Shown here: piece by piece, positions 17,500 to 26,557 of the stretch
Position numbering within the stretch: the stretch's first letter is position 1
Layout: each line of letters starts with the position of its first letter
Assembly: GCF_000418555.1 (NCBI RefSeq)
Contig: NZ_ATKM01000005.1
Span: 868,001-932,000, forward strand
From: Pseudomonas sp. P818
Lineage (GTDB): Bacteria; Pseudomonadota; Gammaproteobacteria; Pseudomonadales; Pseudomonadaceae
Reading direction: 5' to 3'
Length of the DNA stretch: 64,000 nt
Program-made: the position numbers and the translations under genes
Notes under the pieces: generated by a model
Database searches by the model: none
What the model was told of the DNA's origin: nothing
The model's input: only the letters and a program-made list of their open reading frames with translations

Positions 17500-18984
17500 A
17501 TGACAGCTAGTACTCCAATGCTCGTCACCTTCGTGGTGTACATCGCAGCCATGGTGCTGATCGGCCTGATCGCCTATCTGCGCACCAAGAACCTTTCCGA
17601 CTACATCCTCGGTGGCCGCAGCCTCGGTAGCTTCGTTACCGCACTGTCGGCTGGCGCTTCCGACATGAGCGGCTGGCTGCTCATGGGTCTGCCTGGCGCC
17701 ATCTTCGTCGCCGGCATCTCCGAAAGCTGGATCGCCATCGGCCTGGTGATCGGTGCCTACCTCAACTGGCTGTTCGTTGCCGGCCGTCTGCGCGTGCAGA
17801 CCGAGCACAACGGCAACGCCCTGACCCTGCCGGACTACTTCACCAATCGCTTCGAGGACAACAGCCGCATCCTGCGCATCTTCTCGGCGCTGGTGATCCT
17901 GGTGTTCTTCACCATCTACTGCGCTTCCGGCGTGGTGGCCGGTGCTCGCCTGTTCGAGAGCACCTTCGGCATGTCCTACGAGACCGCGCTTTGGGCCGGC
18001 GCTGCTGCGACCATCGCCTATACCTTCATCGGTGGTTTCCTGGCTGTGAGCTGGACCGACACCGTGCAGGCCACGCTGATGATCTTCGCGCTGATCCTGA
18101 CTCCGGTCGTGGTGATGATCGCCACTGGTGGTTTCGATCCGGCCATGGTTGCCATCGAGGCAGTCGACCCCACCAACTTCGACATGCTCAAAGGCGCGAC
18201 CTTCGTCGGTGTAATCTCGCTGATGGCCTGGGGCCTGGGTTATTTCGGCCAGCCGCACATTCTGGCGCGCTTCATGGCTGCTGATTCGGTCAAGTCGATC
18301 CCGGCTGCTCGCCGCATCTCCATGACCTGGATGATCCTGACTCTGGCTGGCGCGGTGGCTGTAGGCTTCTTTGGCATCGCCTACTTCTCGGCGCACCCGG
18401 AAGTCGCCGGCCCGGTCGGTGAGAACCCGGAGCGCGTGTTTATCGAACTGGCCAAGCTGCTGTTCAACCCGTGGATCGCCGGTATTCTGCTGTCCGCTAT
18501 CCTCGCCGCGGTGATGAGCACTCTGAGCTGCCAACTGCTGGTGTGCTCCAGTGCGCTGACCGAGGACTTCTACAAGGCCTTCCTGCGCAAGGGTGCTTCG
18601 CAGACGGAGCTGGTCTGGGTCGGCCGCGCCATGGTACTGCTGGTGGCACTGGTCGCCATCGCCCTGGCCGCCAACCCGGAAAACCGTGTGCTGGGCCTGG
18701 TGTCCTATGCCTGGGCCGGTTTCGGGGCTGCGTTCGGTCCAGTGGTGATCCTCTCGCTGCTGTGGAAAGGCATGACCCGCAACGGCGCGCTGGCCGGCAT
18801 GCTGGTCGGTGCGGCCACCGTGATCGTGTGGAAGAACTGGATCGGTCTGGGCCTGTACGAAATCATCCCGGGCTTCATCCTCGCGACTCTGGCCATTGTC
18901 ATCTTCAGCCGCATCGGCAAGGCGCCGAGCCAGTCGATGCTCAACCGCTTCGACAAGGCCGAGAGCGAATACAAGTCGGTGTAA
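17500..18984 (+). CDS. putP: Sodium/proline symporter PutP
   Basis: The 494-residue transporter has about 13 membrane helices of the sodium:solute symporter family. PutP marks include [27 protein letters not shown] in TM2, with the Ser/Asp sodium ligand region, [17 protein letters not shown], and [15 protein letters not shown]. It imports proline with Na+ across the inner membrane. ATG 17500 ([11 protein letters not shown]) follows GAGGGGA; the longer upstream frame is not used. It has its own terminator. putA is not adjacent. Confidence 0.94.
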   Translation: MTASTPMLVTFVVYIAAMVLIGLIAYLRTKNLSDYILGGRSLGSFVTALSAGASDMSGWLLMGLPGAIFVAGISESWIAIGLVIGAYLNWLFVAGRLRVQTEHNGNALTLPDYFTNRFEDNSRILRIFSALVILVFFTIYCASGVVAGARLFESTFGMSYETALWAGAAATIAYTFIGGFLAVSWTDTVQATLMIFALILTPVVVMIATGGFDPAMVAIEAVDPTNFDMLKGATFVGVISLMAWGLGYFGQPHILARFMAADSVKSIPAARRISMTWMILTLAGAVAVGFFGIAYFSAHPEVAGPVGENPERVFIELAKLLFNPWIAGILLSAILAAVMSTLSCQLLVCSSALTEDFYKAFLRKGASQTELVWVGRAMVLLVALVAIALAANPENRVLGLVSYAWAGFGAAFGPVVILSLLWKGMTRNGALAGMLVGAATVIVWKNWIGLGLYEIIPGFILATLAIVIFSRIGKAPSQSMLNRFDKAESEYKSV

Positions 18985-19000
18985 CCCTGTCGGCTTGACC

Positions 19001-19039
19001 AAAAAAGGCGGTGACTGCTCGGCAGTCATCGCCTTTTTC
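19001..19039 (+). terminator. Terminator of putP
   Basis: A long stem (AAAAAGGCG-GTGACTGC paired with GCAGTCAT-CGCCTTTTT, one G-T pair) has a 3-base loop and a T run. It lies 16 bases after the putP stop. Confidence 0.9.
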
Positions 19040-19084
19040 GTTTCCGGCTCTAAGATATGCTCACTTTTTTTGACGGATGCATTC

Positions 19085-19297
19085 ATGACCAGCAATGACC
19101 CGCTCCACGGCCTGACCCTGCAGGCGATACTCACCGCTCTGGTCGAGCGCATCGGTTGGGAGGGGCTGGCCCGTCAGGTCGATGTGCGCTGTTTCAAGCA
19201 CGAGCCGAGCATCAAGTCGAGCCTGACCTTTCTGCGCAAGACGCCCTGGGCCCGGGCCAAGGTCGAGCAGCTTTACCTGCAGCAATTCAAATCCTGA
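19085..19297 (+). CDS. VF530-family (DUF2132) DNA-binding protein
   Basis: The 70-residue protein reads [20 protein letters not shown] and has the diagnostic VF530 pieces [32 protein letters not shown] and a YLQQF end. VF530 proteins are small helical proteins with proposed DNA-binding ability, known from structural genomics; their role is unclear. It stands alone and is convergent with the lipoprotein hydrolase gene, 11 bases apart. Confidence 0.85.
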   Translation: MTSNDPLHGLTLQAILTALVERIGWEGLARQVDVRCFKHEPSIKSSLTFLRKTPWARAKVEQLYLQQFKS

Positions 19298-19308
19298 GAT
19301 CGCACGGC

Positions 19309-20190
19309 TCAGTTGATCTCCAGCCCCAGGGCCTGCAAGGCCTGTCGATAGCTGTTGCCGGCCATGCGCAGGCCGTTGTTATGGTTGGCGCCCTCGATCA
19401 GCAGCAGCTGCTTGGGTTCGCTGGCCGCTTCGAACAGCGCTTCGCTGAAGCGTGAGGGCACATAGCGGTCGTCACGCCCATGAGCGATCAATACCGGGAT
19501 TCCGACCTCGCCGATCTTGCTCAGCGAATCGAACTCCTGCGACAACAGCCAGCGCACCGGCAGTGAGGTATTGGTCACCGCCGCTGCCACATCGCCCAGA
19601 TTGGTGAAGCTGGACTCGACGATGAGGCCTGCTGCCTGTGCTCGATCTTCACCAGCCAGCTCGTGCGCCAGATTGACCGCCACCGCGCCGCCGAGCGAAT
19701 GGCCATAGATGAAGCGTTTCTCGGCTTCGGGTTGCAGGCGAGCCAGATGCTCCCAGGCAATCAGTGCATCCTGATAGACGCTGCGCTCGGAGGGCAGGGC
19801 TCCACGGCTCTGGCCGAAGCCGCGATAGTCCACCGCCAGGACCGAAAAGCCCATGGCGTGCAACTGTTCGATGCGAAACAGCTGGCCGGTCAGATTCCAG
19901 CGCGAACCATGCAGATAGAGCAGTGCCGGGGCGTTCTGGCGTGCCGCCGGCCACCACCAGGCATGCAGGCTTTCATCGGCGCCAAGCTCCGGCGATTGCA
20001 GTTGCACGTCCTCGATGCCGGCGGGTAGCCCGCTGAACCAGCGAGCGGTGCCGGGCTCGATGCGGAACACCAGTTCGCGTTCGGTCTGCTCCAGCTTGGC
20101 GCAGCCGATCGGCAGCAATACCAGCAGGCAGGCCACCACGATCAGGCTCAGGCGACGACGGCGTAGCAGGGCGAACCAGGAGGAGCGCAT
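19309..20190 (-). CDS. Membrane-anchored alpha/beta hydrolase (BEM46-like)
   Basis: The 293-residue protein has an N-terminal signal/anchor helix (RLSLIVVACLLVLLPIGCAK). The Cys is in lipobox-like context, although Pro at -3 is atypical, so lipidation is uncertain. The hydrolase core has LLYLHGSRWNLTG (oxyanion), DYRGFGQSRG, the nucleophile elbow GHSLGG, acid AHGRDDRYVP, and a His in GANHNN. The BEM46/DUF alpha-beta hydrolase family has mostly unknown substrates. It lies about 95 bases downstream of the large PBP gene on the same strand and may be co-transcribed, which would fit a periplasmic envelope role. Confidence 0.83.
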   Translation of the reverse strand: MRSSWFALLRRRRLSLIVVACLLVLLPIGCAKLEQTERELVFRIEPGTARWFSGLPAGIEDVQLQSPELGADESLHAWWWPAARQNAPALLYLHGSRWNLTGQLFRIEQLHAMGFSVLAVDYRGFGQSRGALPSERSVYQDALIAWEHLARLQPEAEKRFIYGHSLGGAVAVNLAHELAGEDRAQAAGLIVESSFTNLGDVAAAVTNTSLPVRWLLSQEFDSLSKIGEVGIPVLIAHGRDDRYVPSRFSEALFEAASEPKQLLLIEGANHNNGLRMAGNSYRQALQALGLEIN

Positions 20191-20285
20191 CGGCAGTACT
20201 CATGAACGGCAACGGATGATGCTGCCATGGACTGCATATCCGATGCCGGGTTTCCCCAGGTGCCGGTCGCTGTGGTTACCGGGTA

Positions 20286-23200
20286 TTACCGCCTGCTGAT
20301 CTGCACCGGACTCAGCGCCGTATCGCAGAGCGTGGCGCTACCCGGTTCGAGATAGGGGGCCAGTATCGGCGCCATGCCCTTGAGCACCTGTACCGGCAAC
20401 GCCGAGGTGAAGGTGAATCGCTCGGCATCACGCCCTGGTACGAATGCGGTGAGGGTGCCGTAGTGCCGCGGGCCGAGGAAGAATACGAAGGTGGCCGTGC
20501 GGTTCATCGCCCTGGAACTGATCACCCGGCCGCCCGCACCCACGCTTTCGATGCGGTTGTCACCGGTACCGGTCTTGCCGCCGAGCGTCAGGCTTTGGCC
20601 GTCCTGCAGTTGAAAGGTGCCTTGCAGGCGCCGGGCGGTGCCGCCCTCGACGACCTGGGAAAGGGCATTGCGCAGCGCCGCCGCGACCTCGGACTGCATC
20701 ACCCGCTTGCCGCCATGAATATCGCGCTCGACCCGCGTCTCGTAAGGCGTGCCGGCGGCGAAATGCAGTTCGTCGATGCGCAGTACCGGCTGCCGGATAC
20801 CGTCGTTCTGGATGATACCCATCAGTTCCGCCAGCGCTGCCGGCCGGTCACCGGAACTGCCCAGCGCGGTGGCCAGTGACGGAACCAGATGCTGGAAGGG
20901 ATAACCGAGGTTCTTCCAGCGGCGGTGGATGTCGGAGAAGGCTTCGACCTCCAGCATGATGCGGATGCGGCTGTCACGTGCGCTCTTGTGCCGGCTGCGG
21001 AACAACCAGCCGTAGACCTCCTGGCGCTCGTCGATGCTGGCGGCCACTGCGTCGCTGAAACTCGCCTGCGGATTGTCGATCAGGTAACCCAGCAGCCACA
21101 GCTCCAGCGGATGTACGCGTGCGATATAGCCCTGATCCGGCAGGCTGTAGGCACCGGGGCCGTAATCCTTGTACAGGCGGGAGATTCGTTGGTCGGTGAG
21201 CTTTTCCTGCGGCAGTTGCGCCCGCAGGAAGGCGGCGAAGGTCGCTTCGTCGGCCTGCGGCAGCAGGTAGCGGTGCACGGCGCCCAGGCGTACCGGCGTC
21301 TGGCGTAGGCCGCTGATGAAGGTCTCCAGGCGTTGCTGCTCCGCCTGGCCCTGATACTTGCGCCAGAAGCGCAACAGGAAGGTGCGGCCCTCCTGATCGG
21401 CAAAACGCTGCAGGTACTCCTGGCGGCGCGGGTCCTTGTCGTCCTTGAGCAGCTCGGCACTGTTCTGGTAGGTGCTGTAGCGCACCAGGTCGCGCATCAG
21501 GCGGACGAAGGGCAGATTGATCGATTCGCGCAGCGACTCGCGCAGGGTCGGGTTGCGGCCATTGTCCTCGCGGCGGAAGTTGCCGAAGGTGTGCAATCCG
21601 CCGCCGGTGAAGAAGCGCTCATTCGGGCTGGCGGAGTAGCGCCGCTCCAGCGCGTCTTCCAGCATGCTGGCCAGGTCGGCTTCGGGGTTGGCTTGCAGGT
21701 AGCCCACGGCCCAGCGGCTGAGGTAGTCCTGCTCGGCGATATCCACCTGGCGCAGCTCGGCCGAGCTCTTGCCGGCATGGCGCTGATGCAGCTCGGCGAT
21801 GATTTCCAGATAGGTGGCCAGCACCCGCAGTTTGGCGGTGGAACCGAGCTCCAGCTTGCTGCCCTCGTTGATGTCGAAAGGCTGGTCGGTGCTGTCGGTC
21901 TGCACGCGTACCCGGCTGCCGGTCGGTGTGCGCTCGAACAGGGTGAAGCTGTAGCGTACTTCCGCGGTTTTCTCTGGCGATAGCAGGCGCTCGCCGAACA
22001 GACCGATCTTGCCGGCGAAGTCCGGATCGGCAAGGTTCTGCAGGTAAGTGCTGGCCTGTTGCTGCAGGTCGCGCTGCAGCGTGCTGCGTGCCGAGAGGTC
22101 GAGACGATCCAGGTCGTAAAGTGGCATGCCCAGCAGATTGGAAAGGCGTGAGCGCGCCACGCTGATGCCTTTGTCGCTCTCCACCGCGCGCAGGTTGGGT
22201 TCCTGTTGCCAGTCGCGATATTGCAGCTTCTGCGCGAGAGCCGCATCGCGCAGGTCGGCATCGATCAGGCCGGCGCTGGCGAGCAGGCGAATATGGCTTT
22301 CGGTCAGCGCCTCCATGTCGTGCCGCCCCTGTGCCAGGTAATAGGAGGGACGGCGCTGGGCGATCATCAATGACAACATCTGCCGCAATGCCAGGCCGCG
22401 CTCGGCGAGGTTGGCATCCGGCGAGCGGCGTGGATCGAGCAGGGCGTTGCTGCGCTCGAAGTCCGCGCCGTACCAGATGCGCAGGCCATCGGCCAGACCG
22501 TGAACCTCGCCATGGCCGGGGGCGGCGGAGAGCGGCACGCTGTTGAGGTAGTCGCGCACGATGCGTTGGCGCGCTTCCAGTGTCTGTGGCCCTTGCTGGT
22601 AGGCGCGGACACTGGCGGAGATCATCTGCCGCAGCTTTTCTCCGGCAGACAGCGTCAGCCCGTCAGGGGAGTGGCGGTATTTCTCCAGCTGAGTAGCGAG
22701 GGTACTGCCGCCAGCGGATTGATCCTGCACGTCGAGCATCTTGCCCAGCTGCGACAGCGCTGCCATGGCGAAGCGTGGCCAGTCCACCGCCGGGTTGGCC
22801 AGCGGTTGCGACGGGTCGAGCAGGTTCCGGTTCTCGATGAACAACAGGCTGTTGACCACCAGCGGCGGAATGCTGGCGAAGTCGGCGTAGCCCAGTTGTG
22901 GGTAGCGAAACTCGTAGAATGGCGTACCGCGGCAGTCGCTGATGCTCAGGCCGCTTTGGCTCTTCTCGATAAAGGGGGGGAACAATCCGCGGCTGCTGTA
23001 GGCCATCAGTTCGTCGGAGAAGCGTGATTGCTCGGTAATCTGATAATCGCGTTGCTGCAGGCGCTCCAGCATTAGCGGCAGGTAGGCGTAACCCTGGCGT
23101 TTGTCGAAGGGGCCGTCGGTTGGGTAAACGATTCGTTCGCTCGGGCCAGGTTCGACCTGGTAGGTGAGGCCCGCAGCGTAGCGGCTCAGCTCGCGCGATT

Positions 23201-23384
23201 GAAAATGTGCGCTGCGCGATTCGAACACCAGCAGCGCAGTGCCGGCCAAGACCAGCATGGCCAGCAGTAGATAGAGAACAAGACGCCAATGATGCCCTGC
23301 CGAAGCCGGCTTTCTCTGGTGGGGCGTGCCGGCCGTAGAAGCCAGATCACGCTGCTGCGGGTTCACTTGCCAGGATGCGCCCAT
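20286..23384 (-). CDS. Atypical class A penicillin-binding protein (GT51 + transpeptidase)
   Basis: This 1032-residue bitopic protein has one TM helix at about residues 33-54. A GT51 glycosyltransferase domain follows, with motifs FIENRNLLD (about 182-190; usually EDR.F..H) and GGSTLATQLEKY (about 225-236; usually GGSTITQQLxKN). The C-terminal transpeptidase-like domain has LGSTAKL as SxxK and KTGTGDN as KTG. Class A PBPs polymerise and crosslink peptidoglycan at the inner membrane. It is larger than PBP1a/1b and its GT51 motifs deviate, so activity should not be assumed. It is followed by the membrane hydrolase gene and is divergent from a methyltransferase gene. Confidence 0.82.
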   Translation of the reverse strand: MGASWQVNPQQRDLASTAGTPHQRKPASAGHHWRLVLYLLLAMLVLAGTALLVFESRSAHFQSRELSRYAAGLTYQVEPGPSERIVYPTDGPFDKRQGYAYLPLMLERLQQRDYQITEQSRFSDELMAYSSRGLFPPFIEKSQSGLSISDCRGTPFYEFRYPQLGYADFASIPPLVVNSLLFIENRNLLDPSQPLANPAVDWPRFAMAALSQLGKMLDVQDQSAGGSTLATQLEKYRHSPDGLTLSAGEKLRQMISASVRAYQQGPQTLEARQRIVRDYLNSVPLSAAPGHGEVHGLADGLRIWYGADFERSNALLDPRRSPDANLAERGLALRQMLSLMIAQRRPSYYLAQGRHDMEALTESHIRLLASAGLIDADLRDAALAQKLQYRDWQQEPNLRAVESDKGISVARSRLSNLLGMPLYDLDRLDLSARSTLQRDLQQQASTYLQNLADPDFAGKIGLFGERLLSPEKTAEVRYSFTLFERTPTGSRVRVQTDSTDQPFDINEGSKLELGSTAKLRVLATYLEIIAELHQRHAGKSSAELRQVDIAEQDYLSRWAVGYLQANPEADLASMLEDALERRYSASPNERFFTGGGLHTFGNFRREDNGRNPTLRESLRESINLPFVRLMRDLVRYSTYQNSAELLKDDKDPRRQEYLQRFADQEGRTFLLRFWRKYQGQAEQQRLETFISGLRQTPVRLGAVHRYLLPQADEATFAAFLRAQLPQEKLTDQRISRLYKDYGPGAYSLPDQGYIARVHPLELWLLGYLIDNPQASFSDAVAASIDERQEVYGWLFRSRHKSARDSRIRIMLEVEAFSDIHRRWKNLGYPFQHLVPSLATALGSSGDRPAALAELMGIIQNDGIRQPVLRIDELHFAAGTPYETRVERDIHGGKRVMQSEVAAALRNALSQVVEGGTARRLQGTFQLQDGQSLTLGGKTGTGDNRIESVGAGGRVISSRAMNRTATFVFFLGPRHYGTLTAFVPGRDAERFTFTSALPVQVLKGMAPILAPYLEPGSATLCDTALSPVQISRR

Positions 23385-23608
23385 AAATCACCAACCTGGT
23401 CTGCTCAGCATCATATCTACGCCGCGAATTGCGCCTTGCCGGATGCTGACCCTGGATCGGCTGGGCTGCGGTCGTCTCGTCTGTCTCACTATCAGCTTAG
23501 ACGCTGGCGCGCTGTCTGGCTGGCGGTTTTTGCCGGTTGCGCGGCGGGTACCTCGACTGCGGGCAGGCCTGCTAGACTCGCGGGATCGCATCGATGCAGG
23601 TAGTCACC

Positions 23609-24289
23609 ATGCAGCGCGACCATCGAGAACAGCTTCAGCAAAGCTGGCAGGCCAATGCCGATGCCTGGGCCGCTGCGGTGCGCGAGCAGCGCATCGAAAG
23701 CCGGCGTCTGGTCACCGATGCCGCCATCATCCAGGCCGTGCTGGCGCTGCAGCCCAAGCGCGTGCTGGATATCGGTTGTGGTGAAGGCTGGTTGTGCCGC
23801 GGTCTGGCCGAGCATGGGATCGTGCCTGTCGGGGTAGATGCTTCCGCGCCGCTGATCGAAGCGGCTCGGGCAGCGTGCGATGGGCGCAGTCAATATCGTG
23901 TCTGTGGCTATGCCGAACTCGAGGAACATGCCGAGCAACTTGGGCATTTCGAGGTGCTGGTATGCAATTTCGCCCTGCTCGAAGAGCCGCTGCAGCCGAT
24001 TTTGCGCAGCCTGCACACCTTGCTTGCGCCGGGTGGCAGTCTGCTGATCCAGACACTGCACCCCTGGCGCGCCAGCCATGGTGAGCCCTATCAGGATGGT
24101 TGGCGGGTCGAGGATTTCGTCGGTTTCGGTGAGGGCTTTCAGGCGCCGATGCCCTGGTTCTTCCGCACCCTGCAATCCTGGCTCACGCTTATAAGTGAAA
24201 CCGGCTGGCGGCTCGAATGGCTGCAGGAGCCGCTGCATCCTGAGAGTGTTCAACCGGTTTCCCTTCTACTGTTGCTCAAGCCGCTCTGA
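23609..24289 (+). CDS. Class I SAM-dependent methyltransferase
   Basis: The 226-residue protein has SAM motif I VLDIGCGEGWLCRGL, acidic motif VGVDAS, and post-motif VLVCNFALLEEPL. It ends in a beta-rich C-terminal region typical of UbiE/BioC-like small-molecule methyltransferases. The substrate is unknown. I chose ATG 23609, preceded by AGGTAG at suitable spacing; an in-frame ATG exists 15 bases earlier. It is the first of three closely packed genes (methyltransferase, VOC, AKR). Confidence 0.83.
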   Translation: MQRDHREQLQQSWQANADAWAAAVREQRIESRRLVTDAAIIQAVLALQPKRVLDIGCGEGWLCRGLAEHGIVPVGVDASAPLIEAARAACDGRSQYRVCGYAELEEHAEQLGHFEVLVCNFALLEEPLQPILRSLHTLLAPGGSLLIQTLHPWRASHGEPYQDGWRVEDFVGFGEGFQAPMPWFFRTLQSWLTLISETGWRLEWLQEPLHPESVQPVSLLLLLKPL

Positions 24290-24291
24290 CC

Positions 24292-24726
24292 ATGCAGTGG
24301 CTGCTCAACCTCGACGTTCCCGATCTTCCGGCTGCGGTGACCTTCTATCGGCAGGCATTCGGGCTGAGAGTCGGGCGCGAGCTGTTCGACGGTACGGTCG
24401 TCGAGATGCTTGGCGCAGCCGTACCGCTCTACCTGCTGCACAAGGCGCCCGCCACTCGGCCCTGCCCACGCAGGGGCGTACAGCGCGACTACAGCCGGCA
24501 CTGGATGCCGCTGCACCTGGACGTGGTCGTTGCTGACCTCGATCTGGCATTGGCTCGGACGCTGGGTGCGGGCGCACAGCAGGAAGGTGAAATCCAGGAA
24601 TATGACTGGGGGCGTCTGGTCACGCTGAGTGACCCATTTGGTCACGGGCTGTGTCTGTTGCAGTGGCGTGGCGAGGGATATGACCTGGTCGCAACCCATG
24701 GGAGAGCTATCGATGCGCAGAATTGA
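24292..24726 (+). CDS. VOC (glyoxalase/bleomycin resistance) superfamily protein
   Basis: The 144-residue single-chain betaalphabetabetabeta protein opens LNLDVPDLPAAVTFYRQAFG and ends LSDPFGHGLCLLQW, both classic VOC features. Possible metal ligands are present (PLHLDVVV His and a later Glu). The function could be a lyase, dioxygenase or binding protein and is not determined. It starts 2 bases after the methyltransferase stop and overlaps the aldo-keto reductase start by 14 bases, so the three are surely one transcript. Confidence 0.85.
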   Translation: MQWLLNLDVPDLPAAVTFYRQAFGLRVGRELFDGTVVEMLGAAVPLYLLHKAPATRPCPRRGVQRDYSRHWMPLHLDVVVADLDLALARTLGAGAQQEGEIQEYDWGRLVTLSDPFGHGLCLLQWRGEGYDLVATHGRAIDAQN

Positions 24727-25534
24727 ATTGGCAGGTAAGCAGGTACCGGTGATAGGCCAGGGGACCTGGCGTATGGGCGAGGACGAACGCCTGCGCTCGC
24801 GTGAGGTCACCGCGCTGCGTGAGGGGCTGGATCTGGGACTGAACCTGATCGACACCGCCGAGATGTATGGCGAGGGCGGCGCAGAGCAGGTGGTGGGGGA
24901 GGCCATCGCCGGGCGCCGGGACGAGGTGTTCCTGGTCAGCAAGGTGTATCCACACAACGCCAGCCTGGATGGGGTCCAGGCGGCCTGTGAGCGCAGCCTG
25001 AAACGCCTGGGTTGTGAGCATATCGACCTGTACCTGTTGCATTGGCGCGGCCGCTATCCGCTGGCAGAGACCGTCGAAGGCTTCGAGCGGCTACGTGAGC
25101 AGGGCAAGATTGCCGCCTGGGGCGTCTCCAACTTCGATCTGGACGATCTGCTGGAGCTGGATCAGCCGGCGTGTCGGACCAATCAGGTGTTGTATAACCT
25201 GGAGGCGCGAGGCATCGAGTTTGACCTGCTACCCTGGCAACAGCGCGCCGGCATGCCCTTGATGGCCTACTGTCCGCTCAGCCAGGCGGGCGCTTTGCTG
25301 CATCAACCGGTACTGCGGCAAGTGGCTGGGCGACATGGGGCTACGCCGGCCCAGATAGCGCTGGCCTGGACGCTCAGGCAGGACGGTGTGATTGCCATTC
25401 CCAAGGCCGCGAACAGTGCGCATCTGCGCGATAACGCTGCAGCGGCAGACATCAGCCTGAGTGCGGATGATCTGGGCCTGCTGGATGAGGCCTTCGCACC
25501 GCCGCGCGGCAAGCGGCCGCTGGAGATGGTCTGA
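24713..25534 (+). CDS. Aldo/keto reductase
   Basis: The 273-residue TIM-barrel oxidoreductase has NLIDTAEMYGEGGAE with catalytic Asp and Tyr, the Lys of LVSKVYPHNAS, and the His of DLYLLHWRGRYPL. It also has the NADPH-binding GVIAIPKAAN segment near the C-terminus. It reduces aldehydes or ketones with NADPH; the physiological substrate is unknown. ATG 24713 (MRRIELAGKQVPV) has GGGAG upstream and lies inside the end of the VOC gene. Confidence 0.9.
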   Translation: MRRIELAGKQVPVIGQGTWRMGEDERLRSREVTALREGLDLGLNLIDTAEMYGEGGAEQVVGEAIAGRRDEVFLVSKVYPHNASLDGVQAACERSLKRLGCEHIDLYLLHWRGRYPLAETVEGFERLREQGKIAAWGVSNFDLDDLLELDQPACRTNQVLYNLEARGIEFDLLPWQQRAGMPLMAYCPLSQAGALLHQPVLRQVAGRHGATPAQIALAWTLRQDGVIAIPKAANSAHLRDNAAAADISLSADDLGLLDEAFAPPRGKRPLEMV

Positions 25535-25580
25535 AAGGGCGCGACTGGTCGCACGAAGCGACAGGATTGTCGTACTTAAA

Positions 25581-26537
25581 TCAGTTGGCCGGGTCGGCGG
25601 CCAGGCGTCCGGCGTCCTTGAGCAGCGCCTTGAGGAAGGCGTCCTGCAATTCGGGATCGTTGCGCGTCAGCTCGATCAGGCTCTGCTCCAGCTCGCTGGC
25701 TTCCTCCTCCAGACCGAGATCGGACAGGCGCTTGACCCGATGCACCCACTGGGCGACGTCGTCGCCTTCGAGGTCGTCGAAGATCAGGTCGTGTGCCTCG
25801 TGCAGCTTGCCGCGAAGAGTGTGGCTGACCATAAGCGTCGTTTCGGCGCGAGCGACGTCATCGCCAAGGCGATCTTCCACGCTCAGCTGCAGCATGTTCA
25901 GGCGAGCGATGTCCTGCTCGGTGAAGGGGCTGTCCAGCAGGTTTAGACGCAGGACCCCGGCGCTGTCGGTGAGCATCTCGAACTGCTGATCACCGGCCCT
26001 GACCTGAACCGGGCGTTCGGCCCAGGGCAGGTTGGTGTATTCCATGCGGCGATCACGCTGAACCTCGTTGATGCTGGCCAGATTCTGCTCGGCACGACCA
26101 TTGGACTCGACGTTCATGAACGGGTTGAGGCCAGCCATGCCGTAGCTGATCCAGTCGCGGGTTGCGGTTTCCGGCAAGCTGCCGAGTAGCACGACGTTGA
26201 GGATATTGGCGCCGACACCGGCAACCACCGCGACCGCGCCCATCGGCACTTCATAGATCTCGCGCCAGGCCTGGTAGGGGGTGTAGCGGTCGTAGCGGCG
26301 GGTCACCTCGAACGCGGTGACTTCGTAGCTTTTCTGGTCATGCACGCGCACACGGCGTTGCGGCAGCTCCAGCACCTTGGGCTCGCCGGCATCGATCTGC
26401 AGCTGGTGATCCAGCAGTTTACGTTCGACGCGTTCCTCATGCTCGCTACGTTGCGGCAGCTGGTTGGCGCAGCCGCTGAGGAAGAAGGCGCCGCACAGGG
26501 CGGCGCCGATGAGGCGAAGGTTGCTGCTCGTGTACAT
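25581..26537 (-). CDS. Conserved hypothetical lipoprotein
   Basis: The 318-residue precursor has a lipoprotein signal (LIGAALCGAFFLSGCANQ, lipobox LSGC). After it come a short hydrophobic stretch (GAVAVVAGVGANILNVVLLG) and a helical acidic C-terminal half. It is probably an outer-membrane lipoprotein of unknown function. It directly follows proS on the same strand, as PA0955 does relative to PA0956 in P. aeruginosa from memory, and may be co-transcribed with it (20-base gap). Confidence 0.75.
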   Translation of the reverse strand: MYTSSNLRLIGAALCGAFFLSGCANQLPQRSEHEERVERKLLDHQLQIDAGEPKVLELPQRRVRVHDQKSYEVTAFEVTRRYDRYTPYQAWREIYEVPMGAVAVVAGVGANILNVVLLGSLPETATRDWISYGMAGLNPFMNVESNGRAEQNLASINEVQRDRRMEYTNLPWAERPVQVRAGDQQFEMLTDSAGVLRLNLLDSPFTEQDIARLNMLQLSVEDRLGDDVARAETTLMVSHTLRGKLHEAHDLIFDDLEGDDVAQWVHRVKRLSDLGLEEEASELEQSLIELTRNDPELQDAFLKALLKDAGRLAADPAN

Positions 26538-26557
26538 GATGTCTCGGTAAGGCGTGA

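Noticed and set aside
17299..19152. Open frame of about 617 codons antisense to putP
   Set aside because: The composition (His, Gln, Arg, Gly) is typical of the reverse of a membrane transporter; there is no ribosome site and putP is unambiguous.
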